NCBI GenBank assembly: GCA_000720375.1
Contig: JOAA01000021.1
Span: 186,001-250,000, forward strand
From: Rhodococcus rhodnii
GTDB taxonomy: Bacteria; Actinomycetota; Actinomycetes; Mycobacteriales; Pseudonocardiaceae
Direction of reading: 5' to 3'
DNA: 64,000 nucleotides
The stretch's first letter is position 1; each line of letters starts with the position of its first letter. Below are positions 28,885 to 37,159 of the stretch, in pieces. A program made the translations under genes and the position numbers. The notes below the pieces were generated by a model. The model was not told the origin of the DNA and made no database searches. It saw only the letters and a program-made list of their open reading frames with translations.

Positions 28885-29382
28885 ATGCTTGCGGGTGTGG
28901 ATGGCAAGGATGTTCTTGGGGTTTTGGATCTGTTGCGGGACTTCGACGTGTGGATCGGCGGGGGCTGGGGTGTCGACGCGCTGGTCGGCCAACAGACCCG
29001 CGACCACCGCGACCTCGACCTCATGCACAGGCAAGAGCAGGAGCCCGGCATTCTTGACGCCCTCACCGAGGCTGGCTTCACTGAAACCCTGAACTGGCGG
29101 CCGATCCGCTTTGTCCACGCTCACGAAGACGGCCGCGAAATCGACCTGCACCCCCTCGTCTTCCAATCGGACGGCAGTGCCCGTCAAGCCTCACTCCAAC
29201 CCGACGAGCCGTTCATCTATCCGGCCGACTGCTTCGTCACGGGCGTCATCCATGGCCGTCAAGTTCCGTGCTTGTCCGCTGAGCAGCAGGTTTACTTCCA
29301 TCAGGGCTACGAGCCGAGTGAACGCGATCGGCACGACATGGCTCAGCTGCGGCGGGCGTTCGGGATTCACACGCACTTCTGA
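28885..29382 (+). CDS. Aminoglycoside nucleotidyltransferase-like protein (ANT(2'')/Lin family)
   Basis: A 165-residue nucleotidyltransferase-fold protein from the ATG at 28885 (behind GGTGGAG). FDVWIGGGWGVDALVGQQTRDHRDLDLM holds the GGW...D-x-D catalytic site typical of ANT(2'')-Ia and lincosamide nucleotidyltransferases. EIDLHPLVF carries the third carboxylate, and the C-terminal part is LSAEQQVYFHQGYEP. The family moves AMP to hydroxyls of antibiotics. In an environmental chromosome it may serve self-protection or have another substrate. No mobile element is nearby. Confidence 0.8.
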   Translation: MLAGVDGKDVLGVLDLLRDFDVWIGGGWGVDALVGQQTRDHRDLDLMHRQEQEPGILDALTEAGFTETLNWRPIRFVHAHEDGREIDLHPLVFQSDGSARQASLQPDEPFIYPADCFVTGVIHGRQVPCLSAEQQVYFHQGYEPSERDRHDMAQLRRAFGIHTHF

Positions 29383-29404
29383 GGGCGAATGTTAGTTTCG
29401 GGTC

Positions 29405-30550
29405 ATGGGGCGCACTCGGGTCGTCATCGTCGGGGCGGGGCCTGCCGGGCTCACCCTCGCCAACGTCCTGCACCAGGCGGACATCGACTGCCTTCTGCTC
29501 GAACAGGAGACCCGCGCGTTCATCGAGCAACGGCCGAGGGCCGGGTTCATCGAGGAGTGGGCGGTCCGGGAGCTCGAGCGGCACGGGTTGGCCGATCGCT
29601 TGCTTGAGCGGGCTCCTACGCACGGGAAGTTCGAGTTCCGGTTCGAGGGTGAGCGGCATCCGTTCAACTACGCCGAGCTCACTGGCCAGCGGCATTTCGT
29701 TTACCCGCAACAGGAGCTGGTGAAGGATCTCGTTGCCGCGTACCGGGGTGAAGTCCGGTTCGGCGTAAGCAATGTCCAGCTGCACGACTTGGCGACCGAG
29801 CCGTTCGTCACGTTCACCGACGACGAAGGCGAACACCGGGTCGACTGCGACTTCGTGGCCGGATGCGATGGTGCGCGGGGTGTCACACAGGCATACGTGC
29901 CAGCGAAAATCGCGCGTCACGACTACGGGATCGGTTGGCTCGCCCTGCTTGCGGAGGCACCGCCCTCAGCCGACGGCGTCATCTTCGGCATCCATCCCCG
30001 TGGGTTCGCCGCCCACATGGCGCGCACGCCCACGGTGACTCGGTTCTACCTGCAGTGCTCCCCTACCGACACCGATGCCGATTGGCCGGACGATCGGGTG
30101 TGGACGGAGTTGCACGCGCGGCTCACCGTGACCGACGGGAAGATCATCGAGGGACCGCTGATCGAGAAACGCGTGCTGGACATGCACAACTACGTGCTCG
30201 ACCGGATGTCACACGGGCGACTGTTCCTCGCTGGTGAGTCCGCGCATCTCGTCGCCCCGATCGGCGCCAAAGGGATGAACCTCGCCATTCACGACGCTTT
30301 GCTGCTGGCTGAAGGAATCATTGCGCACTACGAAGGCAACAAGTCCACATTGGACAACTACACCGCCGCGTGCATCGGCCGGGTGTGGCAGTACCAGGAA
30401 TTCTCCCAGTGGCTGTCCGACATCTTCCATGGCTCGCCGGACCCGTTCCACAACGAGCTCTCCCGTGCTCGCCTGCGGCGGTTGTTGGGGTCACGACGAG
30501 CCGCTGAATCCTTTGCGGAGATCTACATCGGACAGCGTGCCGATTTCTAG
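29405..30550 (+). CDS. pobA: 4-Hydroxybenzoate 3-monooxygenase
   Basis: FAD/NADPH hydroxylase giving protocatechuate, 381 residues. The FAD motif is VVIVGAGPAGLTLANVL, then QRPRAGFIEEWAVRELERHGL, the PobA-specific region FVYPQQELVKDLV, the CDGARGVTQ DG motif, and GRLFLAGESAHLVAPIGAKGMNLAIHD with the substrate/FAD contacts. Slightly shorter than PobA of about 394. No protocatechuate genes are in the window. The 3' end overlaps the convergent patatin gene by 60 bases. Confidence 0.93.
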   Translation: MGRTRVVIVGAGPAGLTLANVLHQADIDCLLLEQETRAFIEQRPRAGFIEEWAVRELERHGLADRLLERAPTHGKFEFRFEGERHPFNYAELTGQRHFVYPQQELVKDLVAAYRGEVRFGVSNVQLHDLATEPFVTFTDDEGEHRVDCDFVAGCDGARGVTQAYVPAKIARHDYGIGWLALLAEAPPSADGVIFGIHPRGFAAHMARTPTVTRFYLQCSPTDTDADWPDDRVWTELHARLTVTDGKIIEGPLIEKRVLDMHNYVLDRMSHGRLFLAGESAHLVAPIGAKGMNLAIHDALLLAEGIIAHYEGNKSTLDNYTAACIGRVWQYQEFSQWLSDIFHGSPDPFHNELSRARLRRLLGSRRAAESFAEIYIGQRADF

Positions 30551-31339
30551 GCCCTGAGCGCGGCCTGCCTTGGCGGCCGGTGCACGTGTGCTCGGGTCCA
30601 GTGGAGTGGTACCGATCGCTTCAGCGGACACTGTGTCCGGAGTGATCGTCAAAAAGGCATCCAATGTGGAAAGCAGATCTGAGGAAGGCACCAACTGCGT
30701 CACGCCCATCGGCAACAGCGCGACGACCTTGTCATAGTCCGCCGCGTAATCGGCGTTGTGGGTGCTGCGGATTCCACCGTCGACGTAGCGTCGGCCGTCG
30801 ATGGTAACCGGTGGCCAGACCATTGGCACGGCACAGCTTGCGGCCACCGCGTCGACCAAATTGACGCCTGAGGAGTTGTCGAATACGCGCGGCTCGCCGG
30901 TTTCCGCGTCGACCGCGACGATCTTCAGCGTGAACGAAGGCCACTCGTGCGAAGGCAGCCGGGACGCGATCACGGCGCGTCGTTCGGCTTCGGACACGGT
31001 GTCCGCGGTCAACGCCACTGCGCCGATCCTGCGCCGGATCTCCACGTCCGAAGTGACGCCGTCGAGAACTTCCGCCAGATTGGCCACATAGGACTCCAGG
31101 TCGACGCCGGGGTCGATCTCCTTGTTCTGCAACGCGGGATCGACTTGCCTCGCGTAGAGCTCGTCCAGGCTCAAGCCGCCGCCGAGCTGGGCGGCCACTG
31201 TGGACCCGGCTGACGTGCCGACCACCAGGTCCGCACCGCTCACATCCATGCCCGCCTCGGCAAGACCGGCGAGCACTCCGGTCATCCACGCGATCCCGGC
31301 GACGCCGCCACCGCCCAACACAAGCGCATGTTTGGTCAC
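30491..31339 (-). CDS. Patatin-like phospholipase
   Basis: A 282-residue acyl hydrolase with the Ser-Asp dyad: oxyanion loop GGGGVAGIAWMTG, nucleophile Ser in VVGTSAGST (near residue 44), and Asp in YVDGGIRS (near 190). No signal peptide, so probably cytosolic or membrane-associated. It is the last gene of a minus-strand series TetR regulator - lactonase - patatin with gaps of 35 and 10 bases. Esterase and lactonase together suggest degradation of an ester or lactone compound controlled by the TetR protein. Confidence 0.88.
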   Translation of the reverse strand: MTKHALVLGGGGVAGIAWMTGVLAGLAEAGMDVSGADLVVGTSAGSTVAAQLGGGLSLDELYARQVDPALQNKEIDPGVDLESYVANLAEVLDGVTSDVEIRRRIGAVALTADTVSEAERRAVIASRLPSHEWPSFTLKIVAVDAETGEPRVFDNSSGVNLVDAVAASCAVPMVWPPVTIDGRRYVDGGIRSTHNADYAADYDKVVALLPMGVTQLVPSSDLLSTLDAFLTITPDTVSAEAIGTTPLDPSTRAPAAKAGRAQGLEIGTLSDVDLRKGFSGSS

Positions 31340-31349
31340 GGATCCGACT

Positions 31350-32309
31350 CTAGCGGGCGAAGTACCGCCGCGGATTGTCGACGAGCATCGTCTTCAGCTG
31401 CTCGTCGGTCACTCCGGCTTCGCGCAGTGCCGGGATCACCGTCGAGTGGATGAAGGTGTAGTGCCAGTTCGGCGCGACCGTCTCGCGTAGGCCCGCCGGG
31501 AACCAGTCGATGTGGCACGACGCGTCGTGCGACAGCATCATCCGGTCGCTGAGCCCTTCCGCGGCCAGTGTGGCCACAATGGCCACTCGCTTTTCGTACG
31601 ACAGCATGACATCGAGCCCGAACCGGTCCATTCCGATGTACGACCCGCCGTCGATCAATTCTCGCACATAGTCCAGATCTTCAGTGTCGCCGCTGTGCCC
31701 GATCACCAACGCGCCCAGGTCGACGCCTTCGCGGCGAAAGACCTCCTGCGCCACCAGACCAGTGCCGTGTGGCGCGCTGGTGTGCACGACAATGGGCGCG
31801 CCGGTTTGCTTGTGCGCCTCGGCGACCGCGACCATCACGCGCTCCACGCCCGGCGTCAGCTCTTCCTGGATCGCGCACTTGAGGAACGCGGCTTTGATGT
31901 TCGTGCCCGAGATGCCTTCGGTGATGTCACGGACGAACAGGTCCGCGAGGATGTCCGGACCGCCGAGCATCGTTCCCGGGCCGTGGTAGTGCAGGTAGAA
32001 CGGCACGTCGTGGTACGTGTACAAGCCGGTCGCCGGCACGATGTTGATGTCCACCGCCGCGTTGGCCTTGGCCACCAGCTCGACGTCCCTGCCCAGGCCG
32101 AGCACGGTCGGATCGACGATGGTGTCCACGCCGGCCGACTTGAGCGCCGTGAGCTTCTCGACCGCCGTCGCGACCAGCGTGTCCTCGGCGTACAGGTCGG
32201 GCCGGGCTCGTCTGAGGTCTTCGCTGAGCACGAAAACGTGCTCGTGCATCAGCACGGTTCCCAGTGCTGCCAACGGGATCGGACCACGAATCGTGTCCAC
32301 GTGCGACAT
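31350..32309 (-). CDS. Phosphotriesterase-family metallohydrolase (lactonase-like)
   Basis: A 319-residue amidohydrolase-superfamily TIM barrel. First metal site HEH in LMHEHVFVL (residues about 22-24), bridging Lys in AAFLKCAIQ, His in VVHTSA and VIGHSGD, and catalytic Asp in LSHDASC. Members include phosphotriesterase-like lactonases active on acyl-lactones. The start ATG at 32309 gives MSHVDTIRGPIPLAALG. It lies 35 bases downstream of the TetR gene. Confidence 0.9.
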   Translation of the reverse strand: MSHVDTIRGPIPLAALGTVLMHEHVFVLSEDLRRARPDLYAEDTLVATAVEKLTALKSAGVDTIVDPTVLGLGRDVELVAKANAAVDINIVPATGLYTYHDVPFYLHYHGPGTMLGGPDILADLFVRDITEGISGTNIKAAFLKCAIQEELTPGVERVMVAVAEAHKQTGAPIVVHTSAPHGTGLVAQEVFRREGVDLGALVIGHSGDTEDLDYVRELIDGGSYIGMDRFGLDVMLSYEKRVAIVATLAAEGLSDRMMLSHDASCHIDWFPAGLRETVAPNWHYTFIHSTVIPALREAGVTDEQLKTMLVDNPRRYFAR

Positions 32310-32344
32310 CGAGGCTCCTCACTGAGCGGGACGCACGATCATTA

Positions 32345-32914
32345 TTACCCCAAGATCGTGTCGAACACGACAGTGAAGAAGTCGTCGAGTGCTTGCATGT
32401 TCTTGTCAGCCTTGGCGCGCAGCAGCGTGCCTTCCCACGCGTTCAGGACGAACCGGCCGAGCCGGTCGGCGTCCAGGCCCGCGCCGACCTCGCCGGCGGC
32501 CTGCGCTTCCTTGATGGCCTGTACGATGCCGTCCGACCATGCGCCAAGGCTGATCGCGACCTGCGTGCGGATGATGCCGCTGTGGTCGGCGCGTTCGGCG
32601 GCCATGTTGCCGATCAGGCAGCCCCTGGTGAACTCGTTGCCGACCAGTAGGTCCCGCATCGTGGTGAACCGCGCCTTGAGCTGCTCCAACGGCGAGAGGC
32701 CCGGCGTCGACCGATGCCACTCGGACTCGGTGGCGTATCGGCGGACGACCTCGGCCCCGAGGTCCTCCTTGCTCTTGAAGTGGTTGTAGAAGGAGCCTTT
32801 CGGCACGCCCGCGGCTTTCGTGATGGTGTCTACCGAGCATGCGGCAAAGCCGTACTTGTGGATCTCCTGCACGGCCGTCTCGACGATGACCTCGCGAACA
32901 CTCGCCCTGGGCAT
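32345..32914 (-). CDS. TetR-family regulator (AcuR-like)
   Basis: A 189-residue repressor. The N-terminal HTH (EIHKYGFAACSVDTITKAAGVPKGSFYNHFKSKEDL) is typical of TetR; the C-terminal domain (GCLIGNMAAERADHSGIIR and onward) resembles the TetR_C_6/AcuR group that senses small electrophiles. First in the minus-strand lactonase/patatin set and divergent from an FAD oxidoreductase; the 128-base gap 32915-33042 probably holds its operator. Confidence 0.9.
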   Translation of the reverse strand: MPRASVREVIVETAVQEIHKYGFAACSVDTITKAAGVPKGSFYNHFKSKEDLGAEVVRRYATESEWHRSTPGLSPLEQLKARFTTMRDLLVGNEFTRGCLIGNMAAERADHSGIIRTQVAISLGAWSDGIVQAIKEAQAAGEVGAGLDADRLGRFVLNAWEGTLLRAKADKNMQALDDFFTVVFDTILG

Positions 32915-33042
32915 ACCCCCAATGTGACCAGTCGTCTTGGCTTTGTCAAACGGCGGTCGACCCGCCTCCGTTCAGCCGCTGGTCGGGGCGCATTTTTCGT
33001 GGCTTCAATGATGGAAAGCCGTTGAATCGAAGGGGATCGCGC

Positions 33043-34407
33043 ATGACGTTGACCCGAAAGCAACTGCTGAAGGCCATGGCGGGAGCGGGCGCCGCGGTGA
33101 TCGTCACGCCGCAAGCGCATGCGTCCGGCAGCCGGGTGATCGAGCGGGATGTCTGTGTCATCGGCGGCGGCGCGTCCGGCAGCTATGCCGCAGTCCGCTT
33201 ACGCGACCTGGGTCGTTCGGTCGTCTTGGTCGAGCGCAAAGGCAGGCTGGGCGGGCACACCGAGACGTTCCACGACCCCGTCACCGGAGGCACCGTCGAT
33301 GTCGGTGTGGCGGGGTACCACGACATCCCGCTCGTCCGCCATCACTTCGGCCGGTTCGATGTGCCGCTGCAGTTCTCCAGGACGGATCCCAGCACGATCC
33401 GATTCGCCGACCACCGGACCGGCCTGCCCGTCGACAACTACCGGATGCCGCCGGTCAGCAGACTGTCCGAGTACGCGAACGTGCTGGAGCAGTACCCGTA
33501 TCTGGAGGACGGACCGGACTTGCCCGACCCCGTACCGGCTGAGCTCGTGGCACCGTTCACCGACCTGATGGCCAAGCACGGGTTCGCGGATCTGGCCCCG
33601 TTCTTGTACCTGGTGAGCCAAGGCCGCAGCGACCTGTTCGACTTGCCTGCCCTGTATGAGATGAAGTACCTCAATGGCCCTGCGGTCCACGCGATGCTCA
33701 CCGGAACGACCGTGACCACCAGCCGTCGCAACAACAGTGAGCTCTACGAGAAGATCACCACCTTTCTCGGCGACGATGTGCTGCTGAACGCCACGCTGAC
33801 CGGGGTCAGCCGCGACCGCGCCGGAGTGCGGGTCCTCCTCCGTACCCCGCACGGACCGGCCACGATCCGGGCGCGCAGGCTCGTCGTGACCGTGCCGCCG
33901 CCGTTGGCTGGGTTGGACATGGACAGCACCGAACGGGCACTGTTCAGCCGGTTCAGCCCGGGCGGCTACTACACAAGCGTGCTGCGGCTGCCCGGCGTTC
34001 CGCAGGTCCCGATCCAGAACGTCAGCGCGGACGCATCCCGCCAGCACATGCCGTCCATGCCCGGGATGTACCTGCTCGCCGCCACCGGCATCCCCGAGAT
34101 CTTCATCGCCTACTACGGAAGCAGCCGTCCGCAGCCCGAAACGCGAGTACGCGCGGACATCCTCGGCGCACTCGGCAGGCTGCAGTCCACCGGCGTGCTC
34201 CCCACGACCCAGCCACGGTTCGAGATGTTCGCCAGTCACGCGCCTTTCCTGCTGAGCGTCAGCGGCCGGGACATCGCTGATGGCTTCTACCGAAGGCTCA
34301 GTGCCCTGCAGGGCAGGCGCAACACCTTCTACACCGGGGCCGCGTTCCACACGAACGACTCGACGTTGCTGTGGCGGTTCACCGAAAGTCTGCTGCCGAG
34401 GATTTAG
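33043..34407 (+). CDS. Exported FAD-dependent oxidoreductase (NAD(P)-binding Rossmann, amine-oxidase-like)
   Basis: A 454-residue flavoprotein from the ATG at 33043 behind AAGGGGATC. The N-terminus MTLTRKQLLKAMAGAGAAVIVTPQAHA is a signal-like segment; it has only R-K before the hydrophobic stretch, so Tat use is uncertain. The FAD motif is DVCVIGGGASGSYAAVRLRDLGRSVVLVE, then GRLGGHTETF. There is an amine-oxidase-type middle and a C-terminal YTGAAFHTNDSTLLWRFTE. The substrate is unknown. It ends 11 bases before a NUDIX gene. Confidence 0.82.
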   Translation: MTLTRKQLLKAMAGAGAAVIVTPQAHASGSRVIERDVCVIGGGASGSYAAVRLRDLGRSVVLVERKGRLGGHTETFHDPVTGGTVDVGVAGYHDIPLVRHHFGRFDVPLQFSRTDPSTIRFADHRTGLPVDNYRMPPVSRLSEYANVLEQYPYLEDGPDLPDPVPAELVAPFTDLMAKHGFADLAPFLYLVSQGRSDLFDLPALYEMKYLNGPAVHAMLTGTTVTTSRRNNSELYEKITTFLGDDVLLNATLTGVSRDRAGVRVLLRTPHGPATIRARRLVVTVPPPLAGLDMDSTERALFSRFSPGGYYTSVLRLPGVPQVPIQNVSADASRQHMPSMPGMYLLAATGIPEIFIAYYGSSRPQPETRVRADILGALGRLQSTGVLPTTQPRFEMFASHAPFLLSVSGRDIADGFYRRLSALQGRRNTFYTGAAFHTNDSTLLWRFTESLLPRI

Positions 34408-34418
34408 ATTGCCGTGTC

Positions 34419-34943
34419 ATGAAGCGCGACGCCTACTGCTCCTCCTGCGGGACCGCCTACGCCGACACGTCCGGCTATCCCCGCGTCTGCTCTGGTTGCG
34501 GCATGCAGACCTGGGCGAACCCGACGCCGGTCGCCATCGTGTTGGTGCCGGTCAAGGACGGTTCCCGGACCGGACTGCTCGTCGTACGGCGAGCCATCCC
34601 GCCAGTCGGCCAGCTCGCCCTGGTCGGCGGATTCGTCGACCAAGGCGAGACGTGGCAGCAGGCAGGCGCCCGCGAACTGTGCGAGGAAGCGGGCATGCTC
34701 GTGGACTCCGCGACGCTGCAGCCGATGTGGTTCACCTCGACCGAGCCGGATCCACGGCATGTGCTGCTGTTCTCGCTCGCCCTCGAGATGCAGGCGTCCG
34801 ATTTGCCGCCTTTCACGCCGAACAGCGAGGCGTCCGAGCGCGGAGTGATCTTCGGCCCGCGTGGTCTTGCTTTCTCGTTGCACGAAGAGGCCGCGCTGAA
34901 GTACTTCGGATCTGATGGGCCCGCTGATTTCAAACCACTGTGA
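34419..34943 (+). CDS. NUDIX hydrolase with N-terminal zinc ribbon (NudC-like)
   Basis: A 174-residue protein. It has a four-Cys zinc ribbon at residues about 7-28 (YCSSCG...CSGCG), then a NUDIX domain whose box GGFVDQGETWQQAGARELCEEAGM fits GX5EX7REUXEEXGU. It resembles NADH pyrophosphatase-type or NUDT domains but lacks the NudC SQPWPFP motif, so the substrate is open. The ATG at 34419 has no strong Shine-Dalgarno. It follows the FAD oxidoreductase by 11 bases and overlaps the convergent Mo enzyme by 14. Confidence 0.85.
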   Translation: MKRDAYCSSCGTAYADTSGYPRVCSGCGMQTWANPTPVAIVLVPVKDGSRTGLLVVRRAIPPVGQLALVGGFVDQGETWQQAGARELCEEAGMLVDSATLQPMWFTSTEPDPRHVLLFSLALEMQASDLPPFTPNSEASERGVIFGPRGLAFSLHEEAALKYFGSDGPADFKPL

Positions 34944-36153
34944 CGGGATGCGGCACGATCGCGTCGAACAGGTAGCCCTGCGTGTTGTACGGCGTGACGT
35001 CAGGCTGAGTCACGCCTGTGGAATCGGCGGCTCGTGCGCGCAGCTCGTACGTGCCCGGTTGCTTGGGACGCCACGGGAACTCCCACTGGAGCCAGCCACG
35101 CTCGGAGGCGTGGCTCGTCGGTTTCGCCGGATGCCAGTTGACGCCGTCGACGCTGATGTCGACCTTGCAGATCCTCCCGTTTCCTGACCAGGAACGACCA
35201 CGCAGCACATGCCGCTGTCCAGCCGCCAAGGTCGCGTCGCGCGGCAGTTCGAACGCGCTCTTCACGACCTGGCGGCTGACCAGCGTTCCCTCGGCCGGGT
35301 ACGTCGGGCCGACGAGCCGGTAGAACTGCGTGTTCCACGGCGACACGAGCGGCGTTTCGGACACCTCGATCTCGCCGAGCCACTTGATCGACGCGATCCC
35401 GATCCAGGACGGGACCACCAGCCGGACCGGAAAACCGTGGTCCGGCGGCAGTTGCCGACCGTTCATCTCGTACGCCAGCAGCACGTCGTCCAGTGCTTTG
35501 CCGATCGGCAGCGGCCTGCGGACTTTGCCGAGGTTGACGCCACCGCTCACGAAGTCGCCGTCAAGACCGGACGGCTGCACGTCGACAGCGTTCCTGCTCA
35601 GCCCTGCTTTGGCGAGCACAGTGGACAGCCTGACGCCACGCCATCGTGCGACGCCGATAGCTCCGAGTTTCCACGGCGTGCCGGACACCTGCTGGCCTTG
35701 TTGACTGGTGTAGTAACTGCGGCCGTTGCCCGCGCACTCGATGAACGCGGTGGTCGTCTCGGCGGGCAGCGCACGCAGATCGCGGTAGCTGAACTCGACC
35801 GGGCCACGACGCAGTCCAGTGCCGAACATCCGCAATCGCCACGTGTTCACGTCGATCGTGGGCGTGGAAGTGTGGTTGCGTACGAAGAACCGGTCGATCG
35901 GGGTGAGGTATCCCTGGCCGCTCAAGGATTCCCACCTCGTTTCCGCGTTGGTCCCGTACACCTCGAAGAACTCCGGTGGCAACGGTTTGACGATCGGACC
36001 GGCCGCGGACGCGATCCCCGCCGTCCCGACGGCCATCGCAGCTCCCCCGATCACCGACATCCGCAGCACGGTACGGCGAGACAGGCCACGGGCCGCGCCG
36101 GCAAGCCATTGCTGGTGGCGCCCTTGGTCGTAAGTCGACTCGTCGGTCAGCAT
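34930..36153 (-). CDS. Sulfite oxidase-like molybdopterin oxidoreductase, Tat-exported
   Basis: A 407-residue molybdoenzyme. The twin-arginine signal is LSRRTVLRMSVIGGAAMAVG (about residues 24-43). The Mo-co domain has the Cys ligand in IECAGNGRSYY, and a C-terminal Mo-co dimerisation domain follows (LRGRSWSGNGRICKVDISVDGVNW). It probably oxidises sulfite or a related oxyanion outside the membrane; no heme domain is present, so an external electron acceptor is needed. The two luciferase-like monooxygenases divergent from it could release sulfite (inference). Confidence 0.9.
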   Translation of the reverse strand: MLTDESTYDQGRHQQWLAGAARGLSRRTVLRMSVIGGAAMAVGTAGIASAAGPIVKPLPPEFFEVYGTNAETRWESLSGQGYLTPIDRFFVRNHTSTPTIDVNTWRLRMFGTGLRRGPVEFSYRDLRALPAETTTAFIECAGNGRSYYTSQQGQQVSGTPWKLGAIGVARWRGVRLSTVLAKAGLSRNAVDVQPSGLDGDFVSGGVNLGKVRRPLPIGKALDDVLLAYEMNGRQLPPDHGFPVRLVVPSWIGIASIKWLGEIEVSETPLVSPWNTQFYRLVGPTYPAEGTLVSRQVVKSAFELPRDATLAAGQRHVLRGRSWSGNGRICKVDISVDGVNWHPAKPTSHASERGWLQWEFPWRPKQPGTYELRARAADSTGVTQPDVTPYNTQGYLFDAIVPHPVTVV

Positions 36154-36246
36154 GCGGGCAGTTTTCTGGTGCCTCGCGTTTTATTCCAGCGCGTCCACAT
36201 AGCGGACGCCGCCGCGGATCAGGCTTGCGCGGCGCACCATGTCGGT

Positions 36247-37158
36247 ATGCACCTTGCTGTTGCCCTGGATGGCGCGGGCGCGGATCCCGCGGCATGGCGC
36301 GAACCCGACGCACGGCCCCGCGACCTGCTCACCGCGCAGTACTGGGTGGATCTGGTGCGGGAGGCGGAAGCGGGGAAACTGGACTTCGTCACGTTCGAGG
36401 ACTCGCTGGGGCCGGGCAGTGACGACGTCGGCCATGTGCGTGGGCGGCTTGACGCGGTGTTGATCGCGTCCCGCGTCGCGCCGCTGACCTCACACATCGG
36501 CCTTGTGCCAACGGCTGTCGCCACGCACACCGAGCCTTTCCACCTGTCGAAGGCGATCGCGACGCTCGACTACGTCAGCAACGGTCGTGCGGGCGTGCAT
36601 GTCCAGGTTTCCGAGGACGAGCGCGACTACCGGCACTTCGGCAGACGCTCGTACCCGAGCGCGGACCTGTGGGGCGAGGCCAGGGACTACATCGAGGTGC
36701 TGCGGCGATTGTGGGACAGCTGGGAGGACGACGCCGAGATCCGGGACGTGGCCACCGGGCGGTTCGTCGACCGGGAGAAGCTGCATTACATTGATTTCAA
36801 AGGCAAGTGGTTCTCGGTCAAGGGACCGTCCATCACGCCGCGGCCGCCACAGGGCCAACCGATCGTCGCGGGCGATGACATCGTTTTCGCCGACGACGTG
36901 GTGCACGAACGGACTTTCGCGGACGTTCCCGTACCAGGCACGACCGTCGAAGACGTGATCTCACTGCGGGACAAAGGGTTTTTCGGGGTGCGGTTCATTC
37001 CGGCGCGTCTTCCCCACGATCTGACCGTCATCGTTCGCGGTCTGGTGCCCGAGCTGCAGGAGCGTGGCGTGTTCCGCCGTGAGTACGAGGCCGACACCCT
37101 GCGTGGCTTGCTCGGTCTGTCTCGGCCCGCAAACCGTTACGCCGCACAAGGAGCGTGA
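36247..37158 (+). CDS. Luciferase-like FMN monooxygenase with internal deletion
   Basis: A 303-residue LLM protein of the NtaA/SnaA/DszA type (MHLAVALDGAGADPAAWR; LDYVSNGRAGVHVQVSEDERDYRHFGR; SVKGPSITPRPPQGQPIVA). After QPIVA the chain jumps straight to GDDIVFADDVVHERTF and the family C-terminus. Full-length relatives have about 90 more residues there (C-terminal barrel strands with the flavin phosphate region). It is either degraded or a reduced form. The next LLM gene begins one base after the stop, so they are coupled. The long upstream frame (from 35209) is antisense to the Mo enzyme and is rejected; the true start lacks a good Shine-Dalgarno. Confidence 0.7.
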   Translation: MHLAVALDGAGADPAAWREPDARPRDLLTAQYWVDLVREAEAGKLDFVTFEDSLGPGSDDVGHVRGRLDAVLIASRVAPLTSHIGLVPTAVATHTEPFHLSKAIATLDYVSNGRAGVHVQVSEDERDYRHFGRRSYPSADLWGEARDYIEVLRRLWDSWEDDAEIRDVATGRFVDREKLHYIDFKGKWFSVKGPSITPRPPQGQPIVAGDDIVFADDVVHERTFADVPVPGTTVEDVISLRDKGFFGVRFIPARLPHDLTVIVRGLVPELQERGVFRREYEADTLRGLLGLSRPANRYAAQGA

Positions 37159-37159
37159 G

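Noticed and set aside
28707..29081. N-terminal extension of the ArsR frame
   Set aside because: Ser/Arg-rich antisense of the nucleotidyltransferase gene; the winged helix starts right after the GTG at 28706.
35209..36246. N-terminal extension of the shortened luciferase-like gene (346 codons upstream of its ATG)
   Set aside because: Antisense to a well-supported sulfite-oxidase-like gene and without similarity; the LLM fold begins at 36247.
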